Numbered from the stretch's first letter, positions 31,201 through 39,704 are shown. The stretch is 64,000 nucleotides of DNA from Melitaea cinxia (GCF_905220565.1 NC_059421.1:2056001-2120000); one strand, 5' to 3'. Made by a program: numbers and translations. The notes: generated by a model not told the origin, from the sequence alone.

Positions 31201-33993
31201 AAATTTAGGTAAAATTGCCATCAAATATTAAATTACGGCCACTAATATTACCCAGAAACTATTGAGGGGAGACAAAATTAAATGCTTTATGTTTGAAAAT
31301 CAATTTCCGAATTGAATTATCGTTCCATGACGTCTCCGGCGCTTCGGGAAGCGCAGGTCCTTTGCTCTTGCGTAACACCTGCCCTCCCTCCACGCCTCTA
31401 GCTTCTAGAGAACACTCTAGGGGTAGGGCAAATAAGACTACGTGGAGTCGGGGTAGGCTGATTCCGTTCTGATCATCGCGGTGAGGGTGATCCGGCGATA
31501 CCGTACGGTATCGTGGGTTGCAGCTACTGCTCTAGCTGGCGACCCCCCGTGGGAGCTCGTGGTGGAGGTCCTTGCTGAGAACCCGGTCCTGCTAGACAGT
31601 CCCCATGGAGGAGAAGTCTGGCCTTTTCGCCGAGGCCAGCCGGTCGCTGGAGGGATGCTCTTGTCTGCAGACCCGGGACGCTCCATTTAAAGTGGCTGAA
31701 GGCTCCCGCAGGGGTTTGGTCGGTATTGCACCCCCAAGAGCTGAAGCCGACATACGGTCTATGACTGCCTACCCGGGCGTCTTGGATCTACACCCGTAAA
31801 TGGGTTCCCCTGCGATACCAAAAAAGGCTGATTCCATTCTGTGACCATTTTGAGACATAAGTCAATGTCTGTTAGATGCCTCAGAAAAAAAATTGACCAT
31901 TGCGTTCGATGCAAGCGCGTGTGTACATTTGTTTTTAAACGAATGAGCAAAGGGCTTCCGTAGCGCCGGAGATGTCAAGGAACGAAATTCTGCCGCTAAA
32001 CGGTCTAATTTTGAGCTTAGGTCTATGGGATTTCTTTTTTTTTCTTCAAAAATGGTGTATTATCTTGTATTCTGAGTGGTATGGGGGAGTATGGTGGAAA
32101 CTATTTAAATACAGATGAAACTATTGCAATACGAACGCTCGAACGATAATAAACAAATACACGTGACTAACTCGTCGTCGATACATGAATCGAATGGCGC
32201 TCTCTGATTGGAGCAAATGGCCGGTCGCTGTCGTCTCGCGCGCTCGCGGCAAATCTTGCATTGGCTATTTTCACGATAAAAGAATATGATTTATTTTACA
32301 TGCTAAGTATAATAAATGATACTGTCTATGGAAGTTTAAATTATATTTTTGAGGAACTTGTATTGAAGCTGTAAAACGTAAAATTGTGATAAGGCGTAAA
32401 ATTCAGGGCTGAGTTAGTAAATTTGGTGGCAAATAAAAATAAGAAGGACCGGTAAAAATGATTGTTGATCTTAACTTGACGATTCTATAGAATATTAAGT
32501 TGGCCTTGTAAAAGAGACGAATTAGTTTATTAGAGGCTATCTCGCTTTCCCGTTGCTTAGTTATAAAATGAGAAGTTAGATCTCGTGGCCAATGAAGAAA
32601 TCTGTTGCTATACTTATTGTTTCCTATATATGTATACATTGTATATCGTTTTGCAAATCTTTACTGCTTCAAAGTTTGCTTAAAATCAAACATTGCTACA
32701 AAAAAACAGGTTGACATTTTTTGTACAAAAATACCATACTTGTAAAATGCATATGTACATATATTTTCGATAAATAAAAGAAACTCTTATACGAGTTATT
32801 TTTTTTAAATTTAGATACGATTATTACTCGAAATCTAAATTTTCTATGTTGCAAATACGAGTATATCGTTTATTAGGATATTACAGTAGTAGAATTAGTT
32901 ACTTAGAAACTCGAATTGGGTAGATAGATACGTTGATGAAATAAACATAGTGTACAACTCTAGGCAATAATGTTATGACGAAGTCGCTGACGATGCCAGG
33001 GATTTATGGCGAGCACGTAGAGAAAAATGCCATACGGCAAAAGAAGCATTTGGAAAAATGAATCCATCATCATCATGATCACCGACCAATCATTAATTTA
33101 AAAGAATTTAATGACGGAAAATGACGACGGGGAATTTACTCCTGAAATAATCTTAAAAATTATGCTGATATATATTCTGTGTTTTTATAACAAATCGAAA
33201 TAGTACATTTAAAAGCAACGCATTGCTGAAGTTTTTATGTATAAGATTTTTAAATCGCTCTAAGATATAATCTTTGTTTTCAACGTGAAGAATACATGAA
33301 AAATATATTCCTTTCGACCATTCAAATTGTTTTTTTGGAATTAATTTGTATGAATTAGTCAAAACATTTAAAAATACTTCTATTGTCCCCATTTGTATGT
33401 ATTATATTCAGGATTTTGATTTTGTTGTGACGATAAATATATTTTTGTTACAAATAATTCTGACGGTTTTAGAAAATGGATAGGAATTTTTATCTGTGAA
33501 TGATTTTGCTCATAAAAATAAGCACAGATAAAGAAAAAAAAAACCGTCTGTATTAGAAAAAAAAGATAGCCTCATAAGATAAATAAGCAAATTTGCTTAA
33601 AAAAAAATTCCATTGTTTTTGCTAAATATGGTGGTTAAAAATAACACTGGCATTAAAAAATTAATGACGAAACTGACTGATGATATTTATTACCGTCATT
33701 AAAAAACAACCGCTGCTCAAAAAATATAACTAACCAGGTGTAGTAGACGTCCTTGGGGTCATAGGCGTACCAGGAACTTCTAGTTCGCTCTCAGCGTCGT
33801 TCATATGAAAATTCTTCAAAGCTTCCGGTGCCTTCTTGTATTTGCTCACAAAAGATCCTTTTCCCGCGCAAACGTCGCCATTTTCTTTGTCTTCCGAAAT
33901 CGAATTTCGAATCGAACGCGAACTGACGCGACGTATTAGAGAAGATGGCGGCACTGGCTGTTCGTTTAAATCTTTTCCATTGACAGCGGCCAT
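22109..33993 (-). CDS. Pu: GTP cyclohydrolase I, six coding exons
   Basis: Joined exons 33993-33735, 29434-29327, 28619-28518, 24288-24123, 23165-23049 and 22238-22109 give 882 bases and 293 residues, with every intron GT...AG and phases 1,1,1,2,2 that match across each junction. The enzyme converts GTP to 7,8-dihydroneopterin triphosphate, the first step to pterin pigments and tetrahydrobiopterin. It is a cytosolic homodecamer in the known family. Residues 1-90 are a variable regulatory-type tail. The catalytic domain starts near 'LPDMANSYRLLLTG'. Zinc ligands are Cys183, His186 and Cys254, and active-site His185 and His252 are present ('SMCEHHLVPFYG', 'VHMCMVMRG'). The start ATG (33993) has an A at -3. 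It is closely like fly Punch. Introns are about 4.3, 0.7, 4.2, 1.0 and 0.8 kb. No broken residue was seen, so the gene looks functional. Alternative first exons, known in this family, cannot be excluded. Confidence 0.96.
22387..22680 (-). mobile_element. SINE family A in GTP cyclohydrolase intron 5
   Basis: Nearly full copy, sense to the host gene. It runs on the plus strand from 'atgtcactaggtcggcaaac' to 'gctgtgccctacctcag'. Confidence 0.8.
22690..22800 (+). repeat. Family E fragment
   Basis: 'aaatctacattccgaatcgg' and 'tggtagctttac' match the family E body upstream of the part seen at 15040. Confidence 0.55.
22818..22960 (+). repeat. Small repeat with 'gatgtttcggatactttaca' core
   Basis: One of three copies near this gene (others 24376-24535 and 34916-35070). 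It shares the core 'tttcggatactttacagcaa' and the end 'gtgaaattcgcgtaaacatt'. Confidence 0.6.
23049..23165 (-). CDS. Pu: GTP cyclohydrolase I coding exon 5
   Basis: Starts after 'GGTGGTAG' and ends before 'GTGAGT'. It completes Arg212 and encodes 213-250, 'IVEIFSRRLQVQERLTKQ' and onward to 'VIEG', with the first two bases of Val251. GC-rich third positions stand out from the AT-rich introns. Confidence 0.95.
23226..23330. repeat. Minisatellite in intron 4
   Basis: Imperfect tandem array of a 13-base unit 'gtgtcgtgttgtc', with worn copies at both sides. Confidence 0.7.
23388..23500 (+). repeat. SINE family B head fragment
   Basis: tRNA-like head with a B box 'gcgggttcgatccccgca'. The body stops after about 100 bases. 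Confidence 0.7.
24123..24288 (-). CDS. Pu: GTP cyclohydrolase I coding exon 4
   Basis: Follows 'CCTTTTTGCAG' and ends before 'GTAAGA'. Encodes 157-211, including the zinc and active-site cluster 'SMCEHHLVPFYGKVSIGYLP', plus two bases of Arg212. Confidence 0.96.
24376..24535. repeat. Small foldback repeat in intron 3
   Basis: Begins 'ataatgaaacaactttttcg' and towards the end carries its near inverse 'cgaaaaagttacttcattat', so the ends can pair. The core is 'cccgacgtttcggatacttt'. Behaves like a MITE. Related to 22818-22960 and 34916-35070. Confidence 0.65.
24540..25249. other. AT-rich intron DNA
   Basis: Part of GTP cyclohydrolase intron 3. No element recognised, apart from 'gtgtctcacatatagtgata' near 24785, whose inverse appears near 24940. 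Confidence 0.4.
25440..26530 (-). mobile_element. Jockey/CR1-like LINE fragment in intron 3, sense to host gene
   Basis: 26455-26018 encodes a reverse-transcriptase palm with 'YGVPQGSILGPLLFLIYIN' and the catalytic 'LYADDTC' (YADD at residues 58-61), ending in 'KYLGLLI'. After frameshifts, 25866-25549 encodes the C-terminal part ('MQVWGSATTSNLNTLQRIQ'). The bridging stretch 26017-25867 is readable in other frames ('KLNFKIHINHIKTKL'). The element is truncated upstream near 26530. Near 25450-25545 lies a stretch with 'atgatggtccaataaaggat'. The clade is a guess from motif style. Confidence 0.8.
26703..28133 (+). CDS. Partial LINE reverse transcriptase, antisense to host gene
   Basis: 476 codons open, but only residues from about 35 on ('SIEHLKYAGVHLP') are LINE-like. 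The preceding part is flanking DNA read through. Motifs in order: 'NYRPISLATVIAKVLDGLLD', 'LQFGFKPGLSTESAIF', 'ACFLDLSKAFD', 'GVRQGGLTSPKLFNLYMNKL', catalytic 'YADD' at residues 255-258, 'FKYLGHWVTENL', then a tail with 'LRVQYNNAFRMLFGLPRFC'. No endonuclease or ORF1 is present, so the copy is 5'-truncated, but its frame is unbroken. It has the style of the CR1/Daphne group, unverified. Confidence 0.85.
   Translation: MALRYLKLFVLHDKIKFSSTVNVYYYSLIFRIYLSIEHLKYAGVHLPRVLTMLFNLCLSHSYLPKELMFTVVVPIIKNRTGDVSDMSNYRPISLATVIAKVLDGLLDRKLTENIDIHDLQFGFKPGLSTESAIFCLKQTVQYYTARKTPVYACFLDLSKAFDLVSYNLLWNKLRCETSLPSDVISIFKYWYDNQRNCVKWAGSRSDEYGLECGVRQGGLTSPKLFNLYMNKLIEGLSSTYVGCHVGGTCINNISYADDMVLLSPSIGALTKLLKLCEEYAVAHGLKYNALKSEFMVFQAKDTRSRRVACVTLGGSQLKRVDRFKYLGHWVTENLSDTVDIERERRALSVRCNMLIHRFARCSKQVKLTLFKAYCQSFYTCSLWVDFTRRAYSALRVQYNNAFRMLFGLPRFCSASSMFAEAHTNCFYAIIRKRCASLWKRVRGTSNTVLSVLADRWDSPLIHRWIQLHAPAADYYF
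26800..28335 (+). mobile_element. 5'-truncated LINE with ATT tail, intron 3
   Basis: Whole insertion: the coding part, then a 3' untranslated region with five or so 'aattt' units near 28254-28285 and an ATT microsatellite tail at 28310-28335. It is the youngest-looking copy of the family also seen at 754-1690, 2290-3200 and 15640-16080. Confidence 0.85.
28518..28619 (-). CDS. Pu: GTP cyclohydrolase I coding exon 3
   Basis: Follows 'AATTCCAG' and ends before 'GTAAGT'. Completes Gly123 and encodes 124-156, 'LGEDPERQGLLKTPERAAKA' and onward to 'KGYDQSLE', plus one base of Glu157. Confidence 0.95.
28703..29010 (-). mobile_element. SINE family B in intron 2-3
   Basis: Reverse copy filling much of the 0.7 kb intron between exons 2 and 3. 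Part of the head is deleted just before the B box (28930-28950). Confidence 0.75.
29327..29434 (-). CDS. Pu: GTP cyclohydrolase I coding exon 2
   Basis: Follows 'TTATTTTCAG' and ends before 'GTAATA', a weaker donor. Completes Gly87 and encodes 88-122, 'HENCTFHHDLELDHRPPTRE' and 'LLPDMANSYRLLLT', plus one base of Gly123. Confidence 0.95.
29620..29760 (-). repeat. tRNA-like SINE scrap and tail T scrap
   Basis: 'cgggaatcgaacccgcaacc' is a reverse B-box region without a full tRNA. It is followed by 'ccagcagtggactgcgatag', a plus-strand tail T end. Confidence 0.5.
29761..30559. other. Intron DNA of GTP cyclohydrolase I
   Basis: No exon or element recognised between exon 2 and the family T copy. 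Confidence 0.4.
30555..30830 (-). mobile_element. LINE/SINE tail family T in intron
   Basis: Reverse copy. The tail (ATC)n lies at 30550-30575 and the body includes 'ggatggttatcccgccatcg' and 'gtcgcctcttacgacaccca'. The middle is deleted compared with 13283-13536. Confidence 0.7.
30831..31313. other. Intron DNA of GTP cyclohydrolase I
   Basis: AT-rich and nothing recognised. Confidence 0.4.
31314..31990. mobile_element. GC-rich element with about 45-50 bp terminal inverted repeats
   Basis: The left end (from 31321, 'cgttccatgacgtctccggc') and the right end (to 31984) are inverse copies with a few mismatches and one small indel, reaching inward to 'cctttgctc'. The inside is far more GC-rich than the intron. 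A segment at about 31470-31825 ending in a short A run is flanked by a 16-base near-direct repeat 'ggctgattccgttctg', as a nested retro-insertion would be. Open frames inside show no known domain. Superfamily not determined. Confidence 0.65.
32140..32290 (-). promoter_or_regulatory. GC-rich CCAAT-containing patch in intron
   Basis: On the minus strand 'AGCCAATGC' and 'CTCCAATCAG' precede a CG-rich segment about 130 bases long. It could be an internal promoter for a shorter GTP cyclohydrolase transcript, since the family uses alternative first exons. No matching first exon with a good donor was found. Confidence 0.25.
32975..33090 (+). repeat. LINE tail scrap
   Basis: Readable 'DARDLWRARREKCHTAKEAF' and then an ATC-rich tail, a common LINE ending. 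Truncated on the 5' side. Confidence 0.5.
33091..33734. other. AT-rich intron DNA
   Basis: Intron part just after exon 1. Nothing recognised. A 79-codon frame (33392-33153, minus) has no known domain. Confidence 0.4.
33735..33993 (-). CDS. Pu: GTP cyclohydrolase I coding exon 1
   Basis: Encodes residues 1-86 plus one base of Gly87, and ends before 'GTTAGT'. Ser/Arg-rich ('SLIRRVSSRSIRNSISED') then Pro/Thr-rich ('PGTPMTPRTSTTP'), typical of the variable N-terminus and a plausible phosphorylation target. The leader carries an acceptor-like 'TATTTTAG' ending at 34013, so an upstream untranslated exon is likely. Confidence 0.92.
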
Positions 33994-34012
33994 TTTTATT
34001 TTATCATCAAGT

Positions 34013-34915
34013 CTAAAATAATATTTATAAATTTATTTTTCAAATTAAATTGAGATAAATATACGTGCGGATTGCGTGGCGTTTGTGGAGGAATGACATT
34101 GTAGGAGTTTGGGTTATCTGTTCTCTTTTACTAATCATACGTTTTGATAACCTATGTTATACGCTTCCTAGGGCCGGGTGACTATGTTACTTTGTAGCTA
34201 TCATGCCAGTACTTCAGCAAAACTTGTATGAATTAATCAAAACGCTTGCTTTTTTGTTTGTATGTTTATTACCTCGGAATTCTTTTTAAAGCTATGGGTA
34301 AAATACTCGTTTTCCTTGGGTTTTGATAGATTACCCTACATTTACTACTCGGGTCACAAACCAATTTAAAAAAGTACTACAAAGATGAAAAATAAGGAAT
34401 GAAATTTTTAGAGGCTTTTAATTTTCAAGTTTTGAAATAGTTAAACTTTGTATATAATAAACCTTCTATGTATATAAATGGCACATAGGAAAGCTTTTCT
34501 TTCTTATCTTTAGTTAAATAGTTATTTTTATATTTTCATTATAATTTTGTTATTAGATTTCTGCGAGTGAAATTTGATATTTTAAATTATAATATTTATC
34601 AATAAGTAATTTCTACTAATATACTTTGTATCTATTGTACAATAATTCATTGAACTTATTATCTGTACACATGTTATTTAAATATAATTAATATATTTAC
34701 GTAATTTTGTAATAAATTGAATCATACATATAGAAAATATTGATAAATAATAATTTGTCTTTCACGAGTAATGTTTTAATTAATAGTTATTTATTTTAAT
34801 TAATTATTTTAAACATTAATTATCTTCGTTACTTTGTAGTAAATAGTACAACAAATAATTAATTATAGAATAATAATAATATTAAAAATAAGGACAGCAG
34901 AAATAATTATAAATA
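34013..34915. other. AT-rich DNA, probable 5' intron
   Basis: No gene seen. If the leader acceptor at 34013 is real, this is the start of a long first intron reaching towards 43.4 kb. Confidence 0.4.
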
Positions 34916-35070
34916 ATTATAATGAAACAGCGTTTTCGGATTTTACGCGGCTTATTAAGTTTTTAGATGCTGGACGTTCGGATACTTTACAGCAAGTCAT
35001 GGGAGGGAGGAGTTCGATAAATTTGTTTAATTATAATGAGTGTAATTCGCGTAAACATTAGAAAGCAATA
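34916..35070. repeat. Small foldback repeat, third copy
   Basis: 'ataatgaaacagcgttttcg' at one end, 'gacgttcggatactttacag' in the middle and 'gtgtaattcgcgtaaacatt' at the other, as at 24376-24535. Confidence 0.65.
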
Positions 35071-35755
35071 TATAAATAATCAGCTGATACGAAATATCGT
35101 TTTGTTTTGGCGAATAATCAAACGCGTGAGGTCTAAGCAATTGTAACGTTTTCTGAATATTTACAAATTTTCTAAGCACTTATCTGTAATTTTTTATTCC
35201 TTAATATTCTAAAAGTATTAGAAATTTATTAAAATGAGCTACTTTCCTATTGATTTAGTGATTTTCGAGCAACATATTTAGATATTTGAAACGTAGATTT
35301 TGTAGAGAAGAATCAGAAAAGACCTCCGCAATTATTCTTTAAAGAAATGACAATTTTATAGAACGATTTATTATTCTTGAAACTAGTTTAAAAAAAACTA
35401 AAACTCAAAGAAAGTAATCGTTAAGTCAAAAATGTTTAAAAAAAAAAAAGTTAATTTAAATATTCCTTACTAAGGCAGCGTCACCTAGTTTTCTATAAAG
35501 TTGTATAATGGTAGTAATTATACAGTATAGAATTAATGACCTAAGTTGTAGAACAAGGCGGTTAGGATTTATATTGTGACCTAGAAATACTAAAACGGTT
35601 GCTCTCACGAACTTGTTCAAGATTTATCTTAAATCTGTACCTGTATAATTTTTTAGTTTATTTAAAAAAAAGTTTTCATAAGGGTTATAATGAGTAATGT
35701 CTAGTGATTTGATACAATTATATATACATAATACAATATTTTAAAGAAAAATTAC
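35071..35755. other. AT-rich DNA
   Basis: No gene or element recognised. Confidence 0.4.
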
Positions 35756-35900
35756 TTAATCTTTATATATAAAATTCTCGTGTCACAATGTTAGTTACGA
35801 TACCCCTCCGAAACTTCTGGACCGATTTTTATCAAATTTTGTGTGCATATCGGGTACGTCTGAGAATCGGCCAAGATCTATTTTCCATACCCCTAAGTTG
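35756..35900 (+). repeat. Family F, truncated copy
   Basis: Starts 'tatataaaattctcgtgtca' and breaks off after 'tacccctaagtt', where the foldback tRNA element begins. Confidence 0.7.
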
Positions 35901-35902
35901 TA

Positions 35903-35965
35903 AATTCTAAACATTTTTGAATATCATATCAATTTTTGATATGATATTCAAAAATGTTTAGAATT
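35903..35965. repeat. Perfect 30-bp hairpin with 3-base loop
   Basis: Left arm 35903-35932 and right arm 35936-35965 are exact inverses around TTT. Part of the right arm and loop recurs at 36242-36267 after the tRNA-like gene. Confidence 0.9.
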
Positions 35966-36166
35966 CCTAATGTGAGGGTAACACAAAAATAAAATCGTAC
36001 TTATTAAAAATAGCATGGTGTCGTCTCCTGTCAAAGATGTTCATTGTAATATGAAACTTTGAATAGTTACGGGTCTCTGTAAAGAACTCACTATAGACGG
36101 CGCCACGGTTCGCTTAAACCGAAAATAAAAATCATCATATCAAAAATTTCGCTCTGGCTGGTACAT

Positions 36167-36239
36167 CGTTCCATAGCTTAATTGGCTAGAGCGCCGACAC
36201 GGTCAGTCGGAGACGCGGGTTCGAATCCCGCTGGAGCGG
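36167..36239 (+). tRNA. tRNA-like gene, anticodon GGT by position
   Basis: All four arms fold: acceptor 36167-36173 with 36232-36238 (one G-U pair), D stem GCTT/GAGC, anticodon stem CCGAC/GTCGG, and T stem GCGGG/CCCGC with loop TTCGAAT. Five T at 36244-36248 could stop polymerase III. Odd points: base 33 is C instead of T, the variable loop has four bases, and anticodon GGT (Thr) is not normally used by animals, which read ACC with AGT. It may be a tRNA-derived SINE head and not a working tRNA. Confidence 0.5.
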
Positions 36240-36700
36240 TCAATTTTTGATATGATATTCAAAAATGGTATTTGAACTTGATTGGATGATAAAAATTTAA
36301 ATTTGAGTGGATGTGATTATGTGGATGAAAAAAAAACACGATTGAAATTTGAACCAATCTATTATCTATACTAATATTACAAAGAGGTAAAGTTTATAAC
36401 TTTGTTTGTATGTAGGGGGTAATCTTCGCAAATACTGATCCGATCACGAAAATTCTTTCACTAACAGAAAGCTACACTATTCAGGAGTGACATAGGCTAT
36501 ATTTTATTGTAATTAAACAAAAAAAATCAGTAAATAAGAAAAATATTAAAATATAATATCAAAATGGTAAACAAACTAGCGCCATCTATCGCTATTAGAA
36601 AACAATTTATTAGTCTTTCGAAGTTATTAATTTAGTCTTATTTTAGTCTATCGACGACGTTTTCTCGATTTTTGATAGATGGCGTTGGAGCAACATATTA

Positions 36701-37009
36701 CAGTAATACCCCGGACTTACGCGATGGGTGAGACTGAGCGCTATCCGTGTAAGTCGAATTCGCGTAAGTCGGGGTACAGTTTTGAGGGGTATTTTTCGTA
36801 ATTGATCTGACTGTCGATTCCCAAAAAACACAAAATCGTAACTTATGTACCTACGCGCCGATTCCGCACTACGCGTCTGTGCCTGTTGTAAACTGAACGA
36901 ATAATAATACGGGTGGGGGGAGTCAAACAAAAAACGAATAGACGAGAAAATTAAATCGCGTAACTCCGAATTCGCGTAAGTCAAGGTAGCGTAAGTCGGG
37001 GTATTACTG
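36701..37009. mobile_element. 309-bp pogo/Tc1-like MITE inside the Helitron
   Basis: Ends 'cagtaataccccggactt' and, inverted, 'aagtcggggtattactg'. Flanked by TA on both sides (36699-36700, 37010-37011), the target duplication of the Tc1/mariner group. Internal repeats of 'cgcgtaagtcggggta' style lie within. Confidence 0.8.
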
Positions 37010-37155
37010 TATTTATTTAAGTGGTATAAAATTTGTTCTTCAAAGTATGTTATTTGGTTCTGTAATTTAAAATAATAAATAAACGGAAGCAACATATTAT
37101 TTATTTAAGTGCTATAAAATTTGTTCTTTGAAGTATGTTATTTGGTTAATATAAT
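37010..37155. repeat. Tandem duplication next to the MITE
   Basis: About 60 bases with 'ataaaatttgttctt' and 'aagtatgttatttggtt' occur at 37010-37065 and again at 37092-37150. Confidence 0.7.
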
Positions 37156-37193
37156 AATAATTAACGCCCAACAAAGTGGGCACGGGTCGGCTA

Positions 37194-39465
37194 GTTATTT
37201 ATATATAGCTTTATAATAATGGATTCAAATTGGCTTCTGAATTAAATCTAACCACTAAGTCACAGCTAATAAAAATGAGGTAACACTTAGAGAGTGACTG
37301 AGTTAAGGACGAGACTAGACTACATATAGTTTATATTACTTTCAATTTTACTATTTGTGGTACAGATACATAAATTTAATCGTATTAAAAGTAAAGTTTT
37401 AAGTTACGTTTATTGAGCAATTTTTTCTATATAGTATTATATAGTTTTTTTTGTAATTTAACATAATTCAGGTGTAGTTACGGTTTACGTTCTTAGCATT
37501 AGACCTCCTTTGATTTGTATATGTTTAAAACTAAATTTGGTTTTCAAATGTCGTATAAAATAATTAAATTAAATACACCTTAAGAAATTAATACATGCAA
37601 TTCAGTTATTGTTTGTTTTTCTTTTGTTATAAATTTGATTATAAAATACTTTTTCGTCGAAAAGCCTATAAAGTAGATTAATAAAGTCTTAACCACGATA
37701 AAAATAGATATATAAATACAGAGCCACAGAAACCGATGCATCGTTTAGTATATTACACAATATAATGATGTTGCCCGCAAACGAAAAAAAAAAAACAGAT
37801 TTCAATCGACAAGAAATTAAACGTCAAAAAATATTCAATTAAATTTGCTTAGGGATAACTCAAAAAGTACTTGTCAGATCTCTATCAAATTTAAATGGCA
37901 CCACATCACCATTGTTCTTTTTTTGAAGTCGGTTAAAAAATTAAATGTGTTGACAGTTGTGTGATTATTAAAAGAAAACATAAAAACTTAAATAAAGTAA
38001 CAACAAAGTAAGATTTTATATTCAATTTTAACTACCGTAAAAAATATAAATAAAAACCGGTGATTAAACCGGAAATCAAATTAAAAAAAGTGTGTACGTG
38101 ACTTGAAACATATTAAAATTATAATAATATATAATTTTTAAATACACCAATTAAAATGATTCGGCGATGATTTTAATGATTGCCGTTTTAAAAAAAAAAA
38201 TGTACACTGTACATTGACCGTTTTTCACGAGGATTTTGCATGATTTGTTACAATTAACTGCAAATCATAAGCAAAATTAAACTTTATGCCGGATAAATAA
38301 GTTTTATATTTGAATAAAAAACTTAACTGTTATGATTTCTATAACAAAGATATACATTGATGCATGACCTTACGTTGTACTTTGTAGAGATGGCAAAATA
38401 TTTTTTACTTAGGTTGAAGGGCAAGGAAGCGACGGAAACAACCTATGTGTATAACTAATGTAACCGGCTTAGCAACACAGCGTTAAATAAAAAAAATTAC
38501 GTGTCATTTATTTTTTTATTTACTCAAGTTAAAGGCAAAAAAGCGAATAAAACAGCCAATACAATTAATTTTTTTGATTTTCATAAATTTGAACAATTAA
38601 ATTAGTGTATAGCTAAATGATTTACTTTAAGTAGTAAATGATGTCATTTGTATGTAGTTATGGTTAAACCAATGAAGCCCTATTAGTAAAGGACTGTCTG
38701 TTACAGTGCAGATGCTAAAATTGCTATAAAACATTAAAAATAGTATTTTCAGTATTTTAAATACTAAGTTCAATAATATTAAAAGATTTACGTACATTTA
38801 CTAATTTTAATTTATAAATATTGCATTTTTTTTCTGCTATCTGTACACATCACAGATTAAATAACAAAGACGTAATGTTCATGTGAATTCTAGTAACAGG
38901 CCGTATATATATACTACTTGTTACAAACGATTTTGATCTTTATTTATATTTCAAATATGGTTTTATATAAAAATAATTACATATTATAGTATATGAGTAT
39001 TTACATTTGTTTTTAATGTATGTTTAGCATGAGATGAAAATTATAGGAATTTTTTGTTTTACTTTTTTGTTTTAAATTACTCATATTATCTATACATATA
39101 ATAAAATTGTAACTGGTCGATGTCTGTATATGAAAGATATTTAGGACAAATTTTTTATAGGGATCTTTATGATAACAATAGAAGGCGTCATAAAAAAAAT
39201 CTAGAAAACAATATTTTTTTTTTAGATTTTTCGCCTGTCTGTACCTATGTGTGTTTTCATCAGAAGCGTAGTTCATATTTTATAAAATATTGTAGTCAAA
39301 TTGTAACAAATTCGTTGTATACATATAATAAGATATATAGACCAAGTTACGGGCTAAAGCTAGTATATATGGGAGTAGTTTTAAAATATTTTTATTAAAA
39401 TAGAAAGTAAAGCATTGAAAGTAGATCGCCATACTGTTATAAGCTAATCGGTTAAATATTTCGCG
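37194..39465. other. AT-rich DNA
   Basis: No gene seen. A worn reverse piece of family G lies at about 37765-37935. Confidence 0.45.
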
Positions 39466-39685
39466 CATTGAATACAAATTGATTTTTTAAATTTCGAACG
39501 CATTCCATCTTTATACTTTTTAAATATTGAATGGACTTCCAGACAAAAAGTAAAATAAATAAATAAATAAATAAATAATAATGGGATTATCGGTTTTCAA
39601 GCATTGAATACAGATTGATTTTTTAAATTTCGAACGCATTCCAAGTTTCTACTTTTTAAATATTAAACGAACCTCCAGACAGGTA
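39466..39685. repeat. Local direct duplication of about 85 bases
   Basis: 'attgattttttaaatttcga' and the following bases occur at 39478 and again near 39614. The two are separated by an AAAT microsatellite (39553-39580). Confidence 0.7.
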
Positions 39686-39704
39686 AATGTTAAAAAAAAT
39701 AATT

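Larger units (their letters stand above)
35903..36267 (+). mobile_element. Foldback element carrying a tRNA-like gene
   Basis: Ends pair: 'catttttgaatatcatatca' at 35912 and its inverse at 36248-36267. An extra inverse copy next to the left end makes the hairpin above. Between them lie about 200 bases of non-coding DNA and the tRNA-like gene. It interrupts family F at its left side. I cannot name the family. Confidence 0.6.
36364..37193 (+). mobile_element. Non-autonomous Helitron-like element
   Basis: Starts 'tctatactaatattacaaag', the 5' TC-type start I associate with lepidopteran Helitrons. It ends 'gggtcggctagt' with a short hairpin ('gcccaacaaagtgggc') about ten bases before CTAG. No Rep/helicase coding, so it depends on other elements. 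It carries the nested MITE below. Confidence 0.7.

Noticed and set aside
36643..37095. 150-codon open frame on the minus strand
   Set aside because: It runs across both tips of the pogo-like MITE and into the Helitron-like flank, so it cannot be one gene.
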